Part shown: positions 7,573 to 16,103 of the stretch, piece after piece
How the letters are laid out: each line of letters opens with the position of its first letter
Position numbering within the stretch: position 1 is the first letter of the stretch
Assembly: GCA_023417775.1 (NCBI GenBank)
Contig: JAEZEJ010000154.1
Location: forward strand, 1-39,751
Reading direction: 5' to 3'
Origin: Actinomycetes bacterium
Lineage (GTDB): Bacteria; Actinomycetota; Actinomycetes; Propionibacteriales; Nocardioidaceae
DNA length: 39,751 nucleotides
Notes under the pieces: generated by a model
What the model was told of the DNA's origin: nothing
Database searches by the model: none
Seen by the model: the letters and a program-made list of their open reading frames with translations, nothing else
Program-made: the position numbers and the translations under genes

Positions 7573-8637
7573 TCACTGGCGGCTGATCCAATCCCAGTAG
7601 AAGGCCGCGACGCCGGCGAGGACGCACAGCCCGCAGATGATCCAGAAGCGGACCACGATGGTGATCTCGGCCCACCCCTTGAGCTCGAAGTGGTGTTGCA
7701 AGGGGGCCATCCGGAAGACGCGTTTACCCCCGGAGATCTTGAAATAGCCCACCTGGATGATGACCGAGAGGGTGATGATGACGAAGAGACCGCCGAGCAG
7801 CACCAGCAGCAGCTCGGTACGGGTCATCAGGGCCAGACCCGCCATGGCGCCGCCGAGGGAGAGCGATCCGGTGTCGCCCATGAAGATCTTGGCCGGCGAG
7901 GTGTTCCACCAGAGGAAGCCGAAACAGGCGCCGGTGAGGGCGGCCGCGATCGTGGCGAGGTCCATGGGGTCGCGGACCTCGTAACAGCCCGGGGCGAGGT
8001 CGTAGGCGCAGTTCTGGTTGTACTGCCAGACGTTGATGACCACATAGGCGCCGAAGACCATGACCGAGGCGCCGGTGGCGAGGCCGTCGAGACCGTCGGT
8101 GAGGTTCACGCCATTGGACGTCGCCGCGATGAGCACCAGCACCCAGATGATCAGCGCGACCGTCGGGAGCGTCCATCCCGGGATGTCGCGGGCGAAGGAG
8201 ATGGCGTGGGTGATCGGGGTCTGTCCGCGGCCGTCCTCCCAGCCGATCGCGAGGATCGCGAAGATCAGCCCGACCGACACCTGGCCGATCATCTTGGCCT
8301 TGCTGCGCAGTCCGAGGGAGCGCTGCTTGGAGATCTTGATGTAGTCGTCGAGGAAGCCGATCACGCCGAGCCCCACGAACAGGAAGAGCAGCAGCCAGGC
8401 CGATGGGCTGGGCCAGAACCCGGTCGCGAGCTTCGCCACCGCATAGGCCACCACGACCGAGATGATGATGACGATGCCGCCCATCGTGGGCGTGCCCCGC
8501 TTGGTGTGGTGCGAGGTGGGTCCGTCGTCGCGGATGAGCTGGCCGTACCCCTTGGAGACGAGCACCGAGATCGCCCACTTGGTCCCGACGAGTGTGCCCA
8601 GGAGTCCGAGGGCACCAGCGATCAGGACAGCAAGCAC
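7573..8637 (-). CDS. mraY: Phospho-MurNAc-pentapeptide transferase MraY
   Basis: Polytopic membrane enzyme that transfers phospho-MurNAc-pentapeptide to the undecaprenyl carrier, making lipid I. Family motifs are GPTSHHTKRGTPTMGG, the Asp pair in FLDDYIKI, NLTDGLDGLA, FMGDTGSLSLGG and the late MAPLQHHFELKGW. GTG at 8637 (VLAVLIAGALG) is preceded by GAAAGGA at good distance, which decides the start over longer frames. The protein has 354 aa. It follows murF after a 28-bp gap. Confidence 0.96.
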   Translation of the reverse strand: MLAVLIAGALGLLGTLVGTKWAISVLVSKGYGQLIRDDGPTSHHTKRGTPTMGGIVIIISVVVAYAVAKLATGFWPSPSAWLLLFLFVGLGVIGFLDDYIKISKQRSLGLRSKAKMIGQVSVGLIFAILAIGWEDGRGQTPITHAISFARDIPGWTLPTVALIIWVLVLIAATSNGVNLTDGLDGLATGASVMVFGAYVVINVWQYNQNCAYDLAPGCYEVRDPMDLATIAAALTGACFGFLWWNTSPAKIFMGDTGSLSLGGAMAGLALMTRTELLLVLLGGLFVIITLSVIIQVGYFKISGGKRVFRMAPLQHHFELKGWAEITIVVRFWIICGLCVLAGVAAFYWDWISRQ

Positions 8638-8665
8638 GGGGCGATTTCCTTTCGAAGACGGGTCG

Positions 8666-10039
8666 TCACCGGTCAGCGGCGAGCAAAGCGTCGGCGACAC
8701 GTTCGAGACGTTCGCCCCTCGATGCTTTCACGAGCACCACGTGACCGGGCCGCAGGCTCCTGTCGAGTGTACGGATGGCGTCGCCGGCCGTCGCGGCGAC
8801 CTCGGCGATCGGTCCCGCACCGCGGGCGATGTCGTCCGCATGGTCGCCGACGGCGATGACGCGCCCGATCCCCAGGGCGGATGCCAGCGCGCCGAGGGCT
8901 TCGTGCTCCTCGCTCGCCCGGTCGCCCAGCTCGAGCATGCTGCCGAGGACCGCGATCGCGTCCGCCGGGTCGGCCAGCCCGGTGAGGGCCCGCAGGGCGG
9001 CCTCCATCGACTCGGGGTTGGCGTTGTACGCGTCGTTGACGACGATCACGCCGTCCTCGCGTTGGTGGCGCTCCATCCGCATCGGCGACACCGGCCCCGC
9101 CTGCGCCAGCGAGGCGAGAGCGGACTCGGTGGGGATGCCGGCGGCGCGGGCCATCGCCAGCGCCGCGGCAGCGTTGAGCACCTGGTGCGGACCCAGCTGC
9201 GCGACCGTGAGGTCGTGTTCGGTCCCGTCGACGCGGGCGAGCACATGGGGATGTCCCGCCTGATCGGTGGTGACGGGCCCGACGAGGCGCACATCGTCAC
9301 CGCCGGCGCCGAAGGTGGCCACCCGAGCCGAGGTCCGCGAACTCATCGCGGCGACCCGGTGGTCGTCGGCATTGAGGATCGCCACGCCGCCCGCCTCCAG
9401 GGCCTCGATGATCTCGCCCTTGGCCTGTGCGGTCACCTCGGGCGTACCGAACTCGCCGAGATGGGCCGAGCCGATGTTGAGGACGGCGCTGATGTCCGGC
9501 GGCGCGATCTCGCACAGATAGGCGATGTGCCCGACCCCCCGTGCACCCATCTCGACGACCAGATAGCGGGTCGAGGCATCGGCCTGGAGCACGGTGAGCG
9601 GCACCCCGAGCTCGTTGTTGAACGATCCGCGGGGAGCGATGGTCGGAGCGTGGTCGCCGAGCACACCGGCCAGCATGTCCTTGACGCTCGTCTTTCCCTG
9701 CGATCCGGTGATCGCGATGACGGTGAGCTCCCGACGGGCGCGCAGCTGCGCGAGGCTGTGCCGTGCCAGCGCGGCCAGCGCGGCGGGGACATCGTCCACC
9801 AGCACGGTCGGCCCCTCGGTGTCCCGGGTGACCAGGGCCAGCGCGGCGCCGTCGGCGAAGGCTCCCGGCACGTAGCCGTGGCCGTCGACCCGCTCGCCGG
9901 CCATCGCCGCGAAGACCGCCCCAGGGACCACTTCGCGCGAGTCGATCACGACCGGACCCGCAACGGGTAGCGCGGGATCAGCGCGCAGCACCCCGCCGGT
10001 GACCTCGGCGATGTCGGCGGCGGTGAGGCCGGCGATCAC
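8666..10039 (-). CDS. murF: UDP-MurNAc-tripeptide--D-Ala-D-Ala ligase MurF
   Basis: Cytoplasmic ligase that adds the D-Ala-D-Ala dipeptide, completing the UDP-MurNAc-pentapeptide. It has the ATP loop AITGSQGKTSVK (a Gln variant of GxxGKT), NELGVPLTVL, NIGSAHLGEFG and the C-terminal NDAYNANPESM. GTG at 10039 (VIAGLTAADIAE) overlaps the murE stop as GTGA, the arrangement used repeatedly in this cluster. An upstream in-frame ATG at 10057 is possible and would add six residues. The protein has 457 aa. Confidence 0.95.
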   Translation of the reverse strand: MIAGLTAADIAEVTGGVLRADPALPVAGPVVIDSREVVPGAVFAAMAGERVDGHGYVPGAFADGAALALVTRDTEGPTVLVDDVPAALAALARHSLAQLRARRELTVIAITGSQGKTSVKDMLAGVLGDHAPTIAPRGSFNNELGVPLTVLQADASTRYLVVEMGARGVGHIAYLCEIAPPDISAVLNIGSAHLGEFGTPEVTAQAKGEIIEALEAGGVAILNADDHRVAAMSSRTSARVATFGAGGDDVRLVGPVTTDQAGHPHVLARVDGTEHDLTVAQLGPHQVLNAAAALAMARAAGIPTESALASLAQAGPVSPMRMERHQREDGVIVVNDAYNANPESMEAALRALTGLADPADAIAVLGSMLELGDRASEEHEALGALASALGIGRVIAVGDHADDIARGAGPIAEVAATAGDAIRTLDRSLRPGHVVLVKASRGERLERVADALLAADR

Positions 10040-11517
10040 GTCCGGGCCTCCAGACATTCTCGGACGACCGTGCGGTCGTCGAAGGGGTGGACGATGCCGT
10101 CGACCTCCTGGCCCCGCTCGTGCCCCTTGCCGGCGATCACGAGGGTGTCCCCCGCGCGTGCCATCGAGACGGCCTCGGCGATCGCGGCGCGACGGCCGGC
10201 GACCTCGACCACCTCGGTCCGGGCGGCCCGCGCCCCCTCGATCAGCGCGGCCCGGATGTGGGCCGGGTCCTCCGAACGGGGATTGTCATCGGTGACGACC
10301 AGCACATCGGCTCGCTCGGCGGCGGTCGCCCCCATCACGGCGCGCTTGCCCCGGTCGCGGTCGCCGCCGGCGCCGAGCACGATGATGAGGCGTCCCGAGG
10401 TGACCGGCCGCAGCGCCTCGAGCACCGCGACGATCGCATCGGGCTTGTGGGCGTAGTCGACGACGACGGTGAAGTCCTGGCCCGCCTCGACCCGCTCCAT
10501 CCGGCCGGGCACGCCGGGGCTGCGGGCGAGACCGGCCGCCAGGGCGTGCGGATCGCGACCGGTGGCGGCGAGTGCCGCCACCACTGCGGCGGCATTGGAC
10601 ACGTTGAAGGCACCCGGGAGCGGGACGGACAGCTCGACCTCGCCGTGCTCCGGGGTCCGCAGGAGCGCGCGCGAGCCGAGCGCCTCGGCGTGGATCTCGC
10701 CGACCTGCCAGTCGGCGGGCTCCCCCCGGGTCGACACGGTCGTCACCGGGACCGTGGCCTCGGCGGCCAGCCGGCGGCCCCAGTCGTCGTCGACCAGCAC
10801 CACGCCCGCTCGGGCATGCGTGGGCGTGAACAGCCGTGCCTTGGCCTGGAAGTAGTCCTCCATGTCGGTGTGGAAGTCCAGGTGGTCGCGGCCGAGGTTC
10901 AAGAACACCCCGATATCGAAGCGGAAGCCGTCGACGCGCCCCTTGACGAGGGCGTGGCTCGACACCTCCATCGCGCAGGCGGTCACCTCCTCCTCGCGCA
11001 TGACCGCGAAGAGGGCCTGCAGCGCGGGGGCCTCGGGTGTGGTGAGGCTGGACGCGGCGGGGATGCCGGCGATCCGCGTGCCGATGGTGCCGATCACCGC
11101 GGGTCGCTCGCCGCTGAGGGCGGCCTCGGCGAGATAGGTGCTGGTGGTCTTGCCCTGGGTCCCGGTGATGCCGACGGTGGTGAAGGCCTCGCTGGGATGG
11201 CCGTACAGGTCGGCCGCGAGGCCCGGCAGCTCGCTCCGCGGGTCCTCGACGACGAGATAGGGCAGCCCATCGGGGACACACTGCGTCCCCCGGGCGTCGG
11301 TGAGGACGGCCACGGCCCCCGAGCTGGCGGCGCGGTCGGCGAATCGGGCGCCGTGCGTGCTCGCACCAGGCAGCGCGGCATAGAGATCGCCGGGCCGGAC
11401 ATCGGCCGTGTTCAGACTCAGCCCCGTCACCTCGGCATCGCCGTGGGGACGGACGCCGAGCTGCGAGGCCAGTGAACGCAGTGAACGATGCGGGGGCTCG
11501 GTGGGCCGTACGCGCAT
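10036..11517 (-). CDS. murE: UDP-MurNAc-dipeptide--diaminopimelate ligase MurE
   Basis: Adds the third residue of the stem peptide. The ATP loop GITGTQGKTTST is near residue 116; MEVSSHAL and NLGRDHLDFHTD follow. The C-terminal substrate motif DDNPRSEDP near residue 409 is the DNPR type, which in characterised MurE proteins marks diaminopimelate rather than lysine; whether meso or LL form cannot be read here. ATG at 11517 has GAGGAG just upstream. The 75-bp gap to ftsI (11518-11592) shows nothing else. The protein has 493 aa. Confidence 0.95.
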   Translation of the reverse strand: MRVRPTEPPHRSLRSLASQLGVRPHGDAEVTGLSLNTADVRPGDLYAALPGASTHGARFADRAASSGAVAVLTDARGTQCVPDGLPYLVVEDPRSELPGLAADLYGHPSEAFTTVGITGTQGKTTSTYLAEAALSGERPAVIGTIGTRIAGIPAASSLTTPEAPALQALFAVMREEEVTACAMEVSSHALVKGRVDGFRFDIGVFLNLGRDHLDFHTDMEDYFQAKARLFTPTHARAGVVLVDDDWGRRLAAEATVPVTTVSTRGEPADWQVGEIHAEALGSRALLRTPEHGEVELSVPLPGAFNVSNAAAVVAALAATGRDPHALAAGLARSPGVPGRMERVEAGQDFTVVVDYAHKPDAIVAVLEALRPVTSGRLIIVLGAGGDRDRGKRAVMGATAAERADVLVVTDDNPRSEDPAHIRAALIEGARAARTEVVEVAGRRAAIAEAVSMARAGDTLVIAGKGHERGQEVDGIVHPFDDRTVVRECLEART

Positions 11518-11592
11518 GGACTCCTCAACCACGCCTCCCAACTTAGAGGCTCCGCCCTCGACGCCGCACACGCGACGCCCGTGTCGTCCCGC

Positions 11593-13335
11593 TCACCAGT
11601 ACTGCGCGACCTCGGGCGACGGCGAACCGGTCGGCATGACGCCGAAACGCTCCAGCGCCATCGACATGATGTCGTGGAAGATCGGACCCGCCAGCGAGCC
11701 GCCTCCCGCACCGCCGGGCGCCTTGTCGATGACGACATAGGTGACGAATCGCGGCTTGTCCGCAGGGGCGAAGCCGACGAAGGACACCAGGTTCTGGCCC
11801 CGCAGATAGCGTCCGGTGTCGGGATCGACGCGCCACGCCGTACCTGTCTTGCCCGCCACCCGGTAGCCCTCGATCTGCGCCGCGGGAGCGGTGCCGTCGT
11901 CGGCGGTCACGGCCTCCATCATCCGGGTGACCTGGGCGGCCGCGTCGGGTGACACGACGCGCTCCGGCTCGTCCTGCTCGATCTTCTTCTCCGTGCCGTC
12001 CGGGGCGATGGTGGACTCCACCACGGTCGGGTCGCATCCCATGCCGTCATTCGCGATGACGCCGATGGCGCGCAGCATCTGCACGCCGGTGACCGAGATG
12101 CCCTGGCCGAAGGCGGTCGTCGCGTGCTTCGCCCGGGTCCAGGCGTCGGGTGCCTCGACGATGCCCCCGGACTCGCCCGGCAGGCCGACCCCGGTCTGCT
12201 CGCCGAAGCCGAACTTGCGCAGGTAGTCGTAGAAGGTCTGGTCGTCCATCTGCTGGGCGGCCACGATCGTGCCGAGATTGGACGACTGGGCGATGACCCC
12301 GGCCGCCGTCATCTGCAGCACGCCGTGATCCCAGTGGTCGCCGATCTGGAAGCCGTCGATCGTCATGCTCTCGGGCACGCGCACCTTGGAGTCGGCATTG
12401 ATGAGTCCCTGATCGGCCAGCGCCGCCATCGTGACCGGCTTCATGACCGATCCCGGCTCGTAGACGGTCTGGGTGGCGCGCGAGACGGTGTTCTGGTCGG
12501 TGATGCCCTGACGGGTGTCCGGATTGAAGGTCGGCGCCTGCGACATCTGCAGGATCTGGCAGGTCTTGACGTCCATCGTGATCGCCAGACCCCAGGCGGA
12601 GCCGGTCGAGGACACGACCTCGGACAGCCGCTGATCGGCGAACCACTGCAGGTCGCGATCGATGGTGGTCTTCACCGCGGTGCCGGGCACCATCTCCTCG
12701 ACGGTGTTGTCGGCCATCGGGATCCGCTGACCGGTCGAGGACACCTCATAGGTGCTCGATCCGTCGGTGCCGGTCAGCTGGTCGTCGAACATCTGCTCGA
12801 TGCCCTGGACGCCCTTGCCGGAATTGTCGGTGAAACCCAGCAGGTTCGCCGCGAGCGAGCCTCCCGGATAGCTGCGCAGGTTCTCCTTCTCGGTGAAGAC
12901 CCCCGTGTAGTCGGCATCGCGGACGGCCTTGACGGCATCGGAGGCCTCGGAGGCGGGGATGTCACGGACGACGTAGACGAAGCGGGAGTCCGGGGTGCGG
13001 AGCTTCTCGATGGTGTCGAAGTAGTCGATCTCCCCCGGGAGCTGCTCATAGAGGATGCGGGCGATCTGCGGGGCGTGCTCGGCCGTCATGCTCGGATCGG
13101 CGGTGACCGTGAGTCCATCGGTATTGGATGCCAGCTCGACCCCGTTGCGGTCCACGATGGCCCCGCGCGGGGCGGGGACGGTGGTCGTCGCGGTGCCGTT
13201 CTGCACGGCCATCGCCGCATAGGCCTTGGCGTCGACCCCCTGGATCTGGAAGAGCCGCAGACCGAAGACGAGGAAGACGAACAGTGCCACGGCGAGACAC
13301 CACTGCACTCGACGGCGCGTGATCGCAGTGATCAT
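11593..13335 (-). CDS. ftsI: Septal class B penicillin-binding protein (FtsI/PbpB)
   Basis: Transpeptidase that cross-links septal peptidoglycan as partner of FtsW. A short basic tail and one membrane helix (about residues 13-29) are followed by the dimerisation/pedestal domain (PAPRGAIVDRNGVELA). The transpeptidase domain has SxxK with Ser296 (PGSVMKP), SxN near residue 350 (QSSNLG) and KTG with Lys496 (AGKTGTAW). The ATG start overlaps the stop of the ftsL-like gene (ATGA). At 580 aa it has no PASTA domains. All catalytic motifs are intact. Confidence 0.95.
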   Translation of the reverse strand: MITAITRRRVQWCLAVALFVFLVFGLRLFQIQGVDAKAYAAMAVQNGTATTTVPAPRGAIVDRNGVELASNTDGLTVTADPSMTAEHAPQIARILYEQLPGEIDYFDTIEKLRTPDSRFVYVVRDIPASEASDAVKAVRDADYTGVFTEKENLRSYPGGSLAANLLGFTDNSGKGVQGIEQMFDDQLTGTDGSSTYEVSSTGQRIPMADNTVEEMVPGTAVKTTIDRDLQWFADQRLSEVVSSTGSAWGLAITMDVKTCQILQMSQAPTFNPDTRQGITDQNTVSRATQTVYEPGSVMKPVTMAALADQGLINADSKVRVPESMTIDGFQIGDHWDHGVLQMTAAGVIAQSSNLGTIVAAQQMDDQTFYDYLRKFGFGEQTGVGLPGESGGIVEAPDAWTRAKHATTAFGQGISVTGVQMLRAIGVIANDGMGCDPTVVESTIAPDGTEKKIEQDEPERVVSPDAAAQVTRMMEAVTADDGTAPAAQIEGYRVAGKTGTAWRVDPDTGRYLRGQNLVSFVGFAPADKPRFVTYVVIDKAPGGAGGGSLAGPIFHDIMSMALERFGVMPTGSPSPEVAQYW

Positions 13336-13751
13336 TCCGGGCCTCCTTCTCCGGCCGGGATCGGCTGGCCGATGACGGTGCCGTCGGCCAGTCGCAGGAA
13401 GACCGGATTGGCGGGCGGCACCATCCCGGCATTGGTCGCCTTGTCGGCAAGGGACTGCGGGGACTGCAGATCCTGCAACTCTCGCGCCAGGCCCTCGCGC
13501 TCGATCCGCAGACTCTCGTTCTCGCGGGTCAGGTCGGACAGCACGAAGGACTGGCTCTGCATGATCGTGCTCATGATGATGAGGCCGACGAGGCCGACGC
13601 CGAGCACGGTCAGCAGCACGACCACGAAGGGGGCGCGCTTGGCGCGTTGACGGACCGGGGCGACCAACCGCAGTCCGGCGGAGCGGACCTCGTGACCCCG
13701 TGCGACGAGGGCACGACCGGCCTGGCTGGCAGCCGCGCTCCCCCGGCTCAT
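13332..13751 (-). CDS. ftsL: FtsL-like divisome membrane protein
   Basis: Small bitopic protein placed between rsmH and ftsI, where actinobacterial FtsL lies. A basic cytoplasmic part is followed by one membrane helix (FVVVLLTVLGVGLVGLIIM) and a coiled-coil-like stretch (LSDLTRENESLRIEREGLAREL), then a proline-rich tail ending GQPIPAGEGGPE. ATG at 13751 (MSRGSAAASQ) gives 139 aa; a GTG at 13820, four bases after the rsmH stop, would give 162 aa. Neither has a clear Shine-Dalgarno. Identification is by topology and position, since FtsL sequences are poorly conserved. Confidence 0.8.
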   Translation of the reverse strand: MSRGSAAASQAGRALVARGHEVRSAGLRLVAPVRQRAKRAPFVVVLLTVLGVGLVGLIIMSTIMQSQSFVLSDLTRENESLRIEREGLARELQDLQSPQSLADKATNAGMVPPANPVFLRLADGTVIGQPIPAGEGGPE

Positions 13752-13823
13752 CGGCACCGCCCGGACGGACGCGAACCCGACGGGCGCGGCAACGGGCGTT
13801 CGATCGCCAGCGAGCGGCACGAG

Positions 13824-14783
13824 CTAGGCCTGATCATGAGCGATCCTTTCGACGGCGCGCAGACGGACGGGATTGGCCCGGGGGTTCTCGGCGATCTCGG
13901 CATCCGAGGCGCGTTCGGCGCCCCGGGTGAGGAGCCGGAACCGGGGCTCGTACTCGGGCGGCACCACCGGGAGATCCCGGGGCGCCGTGCTGGTGGTGGC
14001 CGCGGCGAAGGCGCGCTTGGTGATGCGGTCCTCCAGTGAGTGATAGGAGAGCACCACGACCCGCCCGCCGAGGCCGGTGAGACCGAGCGCCGCCGGCAAT
14101 GCCCGCTCATAGGCACCGAGCTCGTCGTTGACCTCGATGCGCAGCGCCTGGAAGGTCCGCTTCGCCGGATTGCCGCCGGTGCGGCGTGCCGGGGCGGGGA
14201 TCGACCCGCGGACCAGGTCGACCAGGCGCGCACTGCGGGTGAAGGGCTCGCGATCGCGCTCGCGGACGATGGTGCGAGCGATCTTGCGAGCGAACTTCTC
14301 CTCGCCGTAGTCGCGCAGCACCCGGGTGAGCGCCTGCTCGTCGTAGGTGTTGAGCACCTCGGCGGCCGTCAGTGGGTCCTCGGGGTTCATCCGCATGTCG
14401 AGCGGGGTGTCCTGGGCGTAGGCGAAGCCGCGCTCGGCCTGGTCCAGCTGCATCGAGGAGACACCGAGGTCGAAGAGCACGCCGGTCACCCGTCGCGCCC
14501 CGGCGCCGTGCACGGCGGCCTCGATGTCGTCGTAGACGGCGTGAACCGGGGTGAACCGTTCGCCGAAGCGCTCGAGACGTGCGGTCGCCCGGCGCAGAGC
14601 ATCGCCATCGCGGTCGATGCCGATGACCCGCGCCGTGGAGAAGTGCTCCAGCAGGGCCTCGCTGTGGCCGCCGAGCCCCAGGGTGGTGTCGACGAGCACC
14701 GGCGTGTCGGCATCGCGCACTGCGGGATCGAACAGGTCCAGCACCCGATCGGCCACCACGGGGATGTGCCGCGGCGCCGTCAC
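13824..14783 (-). CDS. rsmH: 16S rRNA m4C1402 methyltransferase RsmH (MraW)
   Basis: SAM-dependent enzyme that N4-methylates C1402 of 16S rRNA. Motifs: HIPVVADRVLDLF at the N-terminus, the SAM site VDTTLGLGGHSEALL, LFDLGVSSMQLD, RGFAYAQDTPLDMRMN, then GGNPAKRTFQALRIEVNDEL and VVLSYHSLEDRITK. GTG at 14783 (VTAPRHIP) overlaps the stop of the small upstream ORF as GTGA. At 319 aa it has normal length. The frame stays open further upstream, but that part overlaps the small ORF and lacks family similarity. Confidence 0.95.
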   Translation of the reverse strand: MTAPRHIPVVADRVLDLFDPAVRDADTPVLVDTTLGLGGHSEALLEHFSTARVIGIDRDGDALRRATARLERFGERFTPVHAVYDDIEAAVHGAGARRVTGVLFDLGVSSMQLDQAERGFAYAQDTPLDMRMNPEDPLTAAEVLNTYDEQALTRVLRDYGEEKFARKIARTIVRERDREPFTRSARLVDLVRGSIPAPARRTGGNPAKRTFQALRIEVNDELGAYERALPAALGLTGLGGRVVVLSYHSLEDRITKRAFAAATTSTAPRDLPVVPPEYEPRFRLLTRGAERASDAEIAENPRANPVRLRAVERIAHDQA

Positions 14784-14944
14784 CAGGCCCCCAGCACCAG
14801 GGAGAGCAGGACCACCAGTCCGGTGCTCGCGCCGAGCGAGACCGCCATGACGGCCAGCCGCTCGGCGATCTGCACCCGGACGCGCTCCGCCGGTCGCTGG
14901 CCGGCGGTCACGAGCGCCGATCCCCGCCCGCATGGTTCTGACAC
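14780..14944 (-). CDS. Small single-helix membrane protein between mraZ and rsmH
   Basis: A short ORF of 54 codons from GTG 14944, or 43 codons from GTG 14911 which has a GGGG run at suitable distance. It has a basic, amphipathic N-terminal part (AGQRPAERVRVQIAERLA) and one C-terminal hydrophobic helix (SLGASTGLVVLLSLVLGAW). Its TGA overlaps the rsmH GTG as GTGA, as with real genes in this cluster. I do not recognise the family. Its position and coupling argue that it is translated; a role at the membrane or divisome is speculation. Confidence 0.55.
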   Translation of the reverse strand: MSEPCGRGSALVTAGQRPAERVRVQIAERLAVMAVSLGASTGLVVLLSLVLGAW

Positions 14945-14997
14945 CGGGGAAGTGATGTCAGATCCACCCAGGCGGGCATCGCCGCCCGCGCCGTCGA

Positions 14998-15447
14998 TCA
15001 GAAGATGCCCGGCATGACCTCGTCGGACATGTCGGCGAAGTCGTCCTCCTGCCCGGCGGAGAACTCCTCCCAGCGGCGCGAGTCCCAGATCTCGATGCGA
15101 TCCATCGCGCCGACGACCGTGCACTCGCGCTCGAGGCTCGCCCACTCGCGCAGCACCGGCGGCACGGAGATGCGCCCCTGCTTGTCCGGCGTCTCCGAGG
15201 ACGCCCCGGAGAAGAGCATCCGCAGGAAGTTGCGCGCCTGCCGATTCGTGAAGGGGGTGTTGCGCACCCGATCGGTGAACTCGTTGAAGGACTCCGTGGT
15301 CCAGCCGTAGATGCAGTGCTCCTGGCCACGCGTGAGGATCACGCCCTGCTCCAGCCGGGGCCGGAACTTCGCCGGCAGGAACAACCGCCCCTTGTCGTCC
15401 AGACGCGGGGTGTAGGTGCCGAAGAAGTTGGTGACGTCGGGATTCAC
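14998..15447 (-). CDS. mraZ: Transcriptional regulator MraZ
   Basis: AbrB/MraZ-fold DNA-binding protein that regulates its own dcw operon. The two half-domains each carry the characteristic pattern: FGTYTPRLDDKGRLFLPAKFR and, later, SSETPDKQGRISVPPVLREWA. I chose GTG at 15447 because AGGAGG lies about six bases upstream. An in-frame GTG at 15462 would put the Shine-Dalgarno inside the gene. The protein has 149 aa. It is the first gene of the minus-strand dcw run and is preceded by 10-bp-spaced direct repeats typical of MraZ sites. Confidence 0.93.
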   Translation of the reverse strand: MNPDVTNFFGTYTPRLDDKGRLFLPAKFRPRLEQGVILTRGQEHCIYGWTTESFNEFTDRVRNTPFTNRQARNFLRMLFSGASSETPDKQGRISVPPVLREWASLERECTVVGAMDRIEIWDSRRWEEFSAGQEDDFADMSDEVMPGIF

Positions 15448-15505
15448 CACGGCCCTCCTCACCTCGCGTCTTGAGCCACATGGCCGGCTGCTCCTTCACT
15501 AGCTC

Positions 15506-15545
15506 CTCCATTTTGCACCACTCTAACCCACTATGCACCACCTTC
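15506..15545 (-). promoter_or_regulatory. MraZ-binding repeats and promoter region of the dcw operon
   Basis: Read on the minus strand there are four direct repeats exactly 10 bp apart, beginning GTGGTG, GTGGGT, GTGGTG and ATGGAG. This matches the known organisation of MraZ sites (TGGGN boxes with 5-nt spacers in E. coli). A possible -10 (TTAGAGT) lies in the second box, so binding would block RNA polymerase and give autorepression. The leader from here to mraZ is about 60-80 nt. I see no good -35. Confidence 0.7.
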
Positions 15546-15594
15546 CCCCTCAATCTCTGCAGATCCACCTCGTGTCGCACCCGGACACGACAAA

Positions 15595-15659
15595 GGCCCC
15601 ATCGGCGAATCGCCAATGGGGCCAAGGAAAAGCCGCCCTCACCTCACGGTGGGGCGGCT
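15595..15659 (-). terminator. Double hairpin terminator after the DUF3040 gene
   Basis: On the minus strand, an AGCCGCCC/GGGCGGCT hairpin (15631-15659) is followed by TTTTCC. A second stem, GGCCCCAT with ATGGGGCC and a nearly continuous inner stem (15595-15623), follows and ends in TTT. Together they separate the DUF3040 transcript from the mraZ promoter. Confidence 0.75.
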
Positions 15660-15692
15660 GGTGGTGGAGAGTGGTGCGTCAGTGGAGGGCGA

Positions 15693-16082
15693 TCATCGCC
15701 CATCGTCCTGCCGGCGGTTCCATCGCTCCTCCATCCGGTCCACGAAGGAGCCGGACGAGGGGGCGCCTCCGCGCGGACCGACGGGACCGGTCGAGGCATC
15801 GTCGCCGCCGATCATGCCCTGGCGCCAAGTGCGGATGAACGCATAGGAGGCACCGACCATCACGACGAAGCCGATCGCACCGAGCCAGGTGGAGGCGGTG
15901 ACCGCCCCGCCGAGGAGCAGGCCCATGCCGATGACGAAGGCCACGGCCGCGAGCGCGACGATCTTGCGATGGCGGGCGGCCAGCTTCGACCCGCGCAGGG
16001 TCGAGGCGAAGTCGGGATCTTCCTCGGCCAGCGACTGCTCCAGCTGGGCCAGCAGGCGGGCCTCTTCGTCTGAAAGCGGCAC
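15693..16082 (-). CDS. DUF3040 membrane protein
   Basis: Conserved actinobacterial protein of unknown function. The N-terminal signature MPLSDEEARLLAQLEQSLAEEDPDFAS is diagnostic of DUF3040, followed by two membrane helices (about residues 40-62 and 65-84) and a Gly/Arg-rich acidic-basic tail. GTG at 16082 is preceded by AAGGAG. It lies just before mraZ, as in mycobacteria. No function can be inferred from the sequence. Confidence 0.88.
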   Translation of the reverse strand: MPLSDEEARLLAQLEQSLAEEDPDFASTLRGSKLAARHRKIVALAAVAFVIGMGLLLGGAVTASTWLGAIGFVVMVGASYAFIRTWRQGMIGGDDASTGPVGPRGGAPSSGSFVDRMEERWNRRQDDGR

Positions 16083-16103
16083 GATGGACTCCTTGCTCGG
16101 TGG

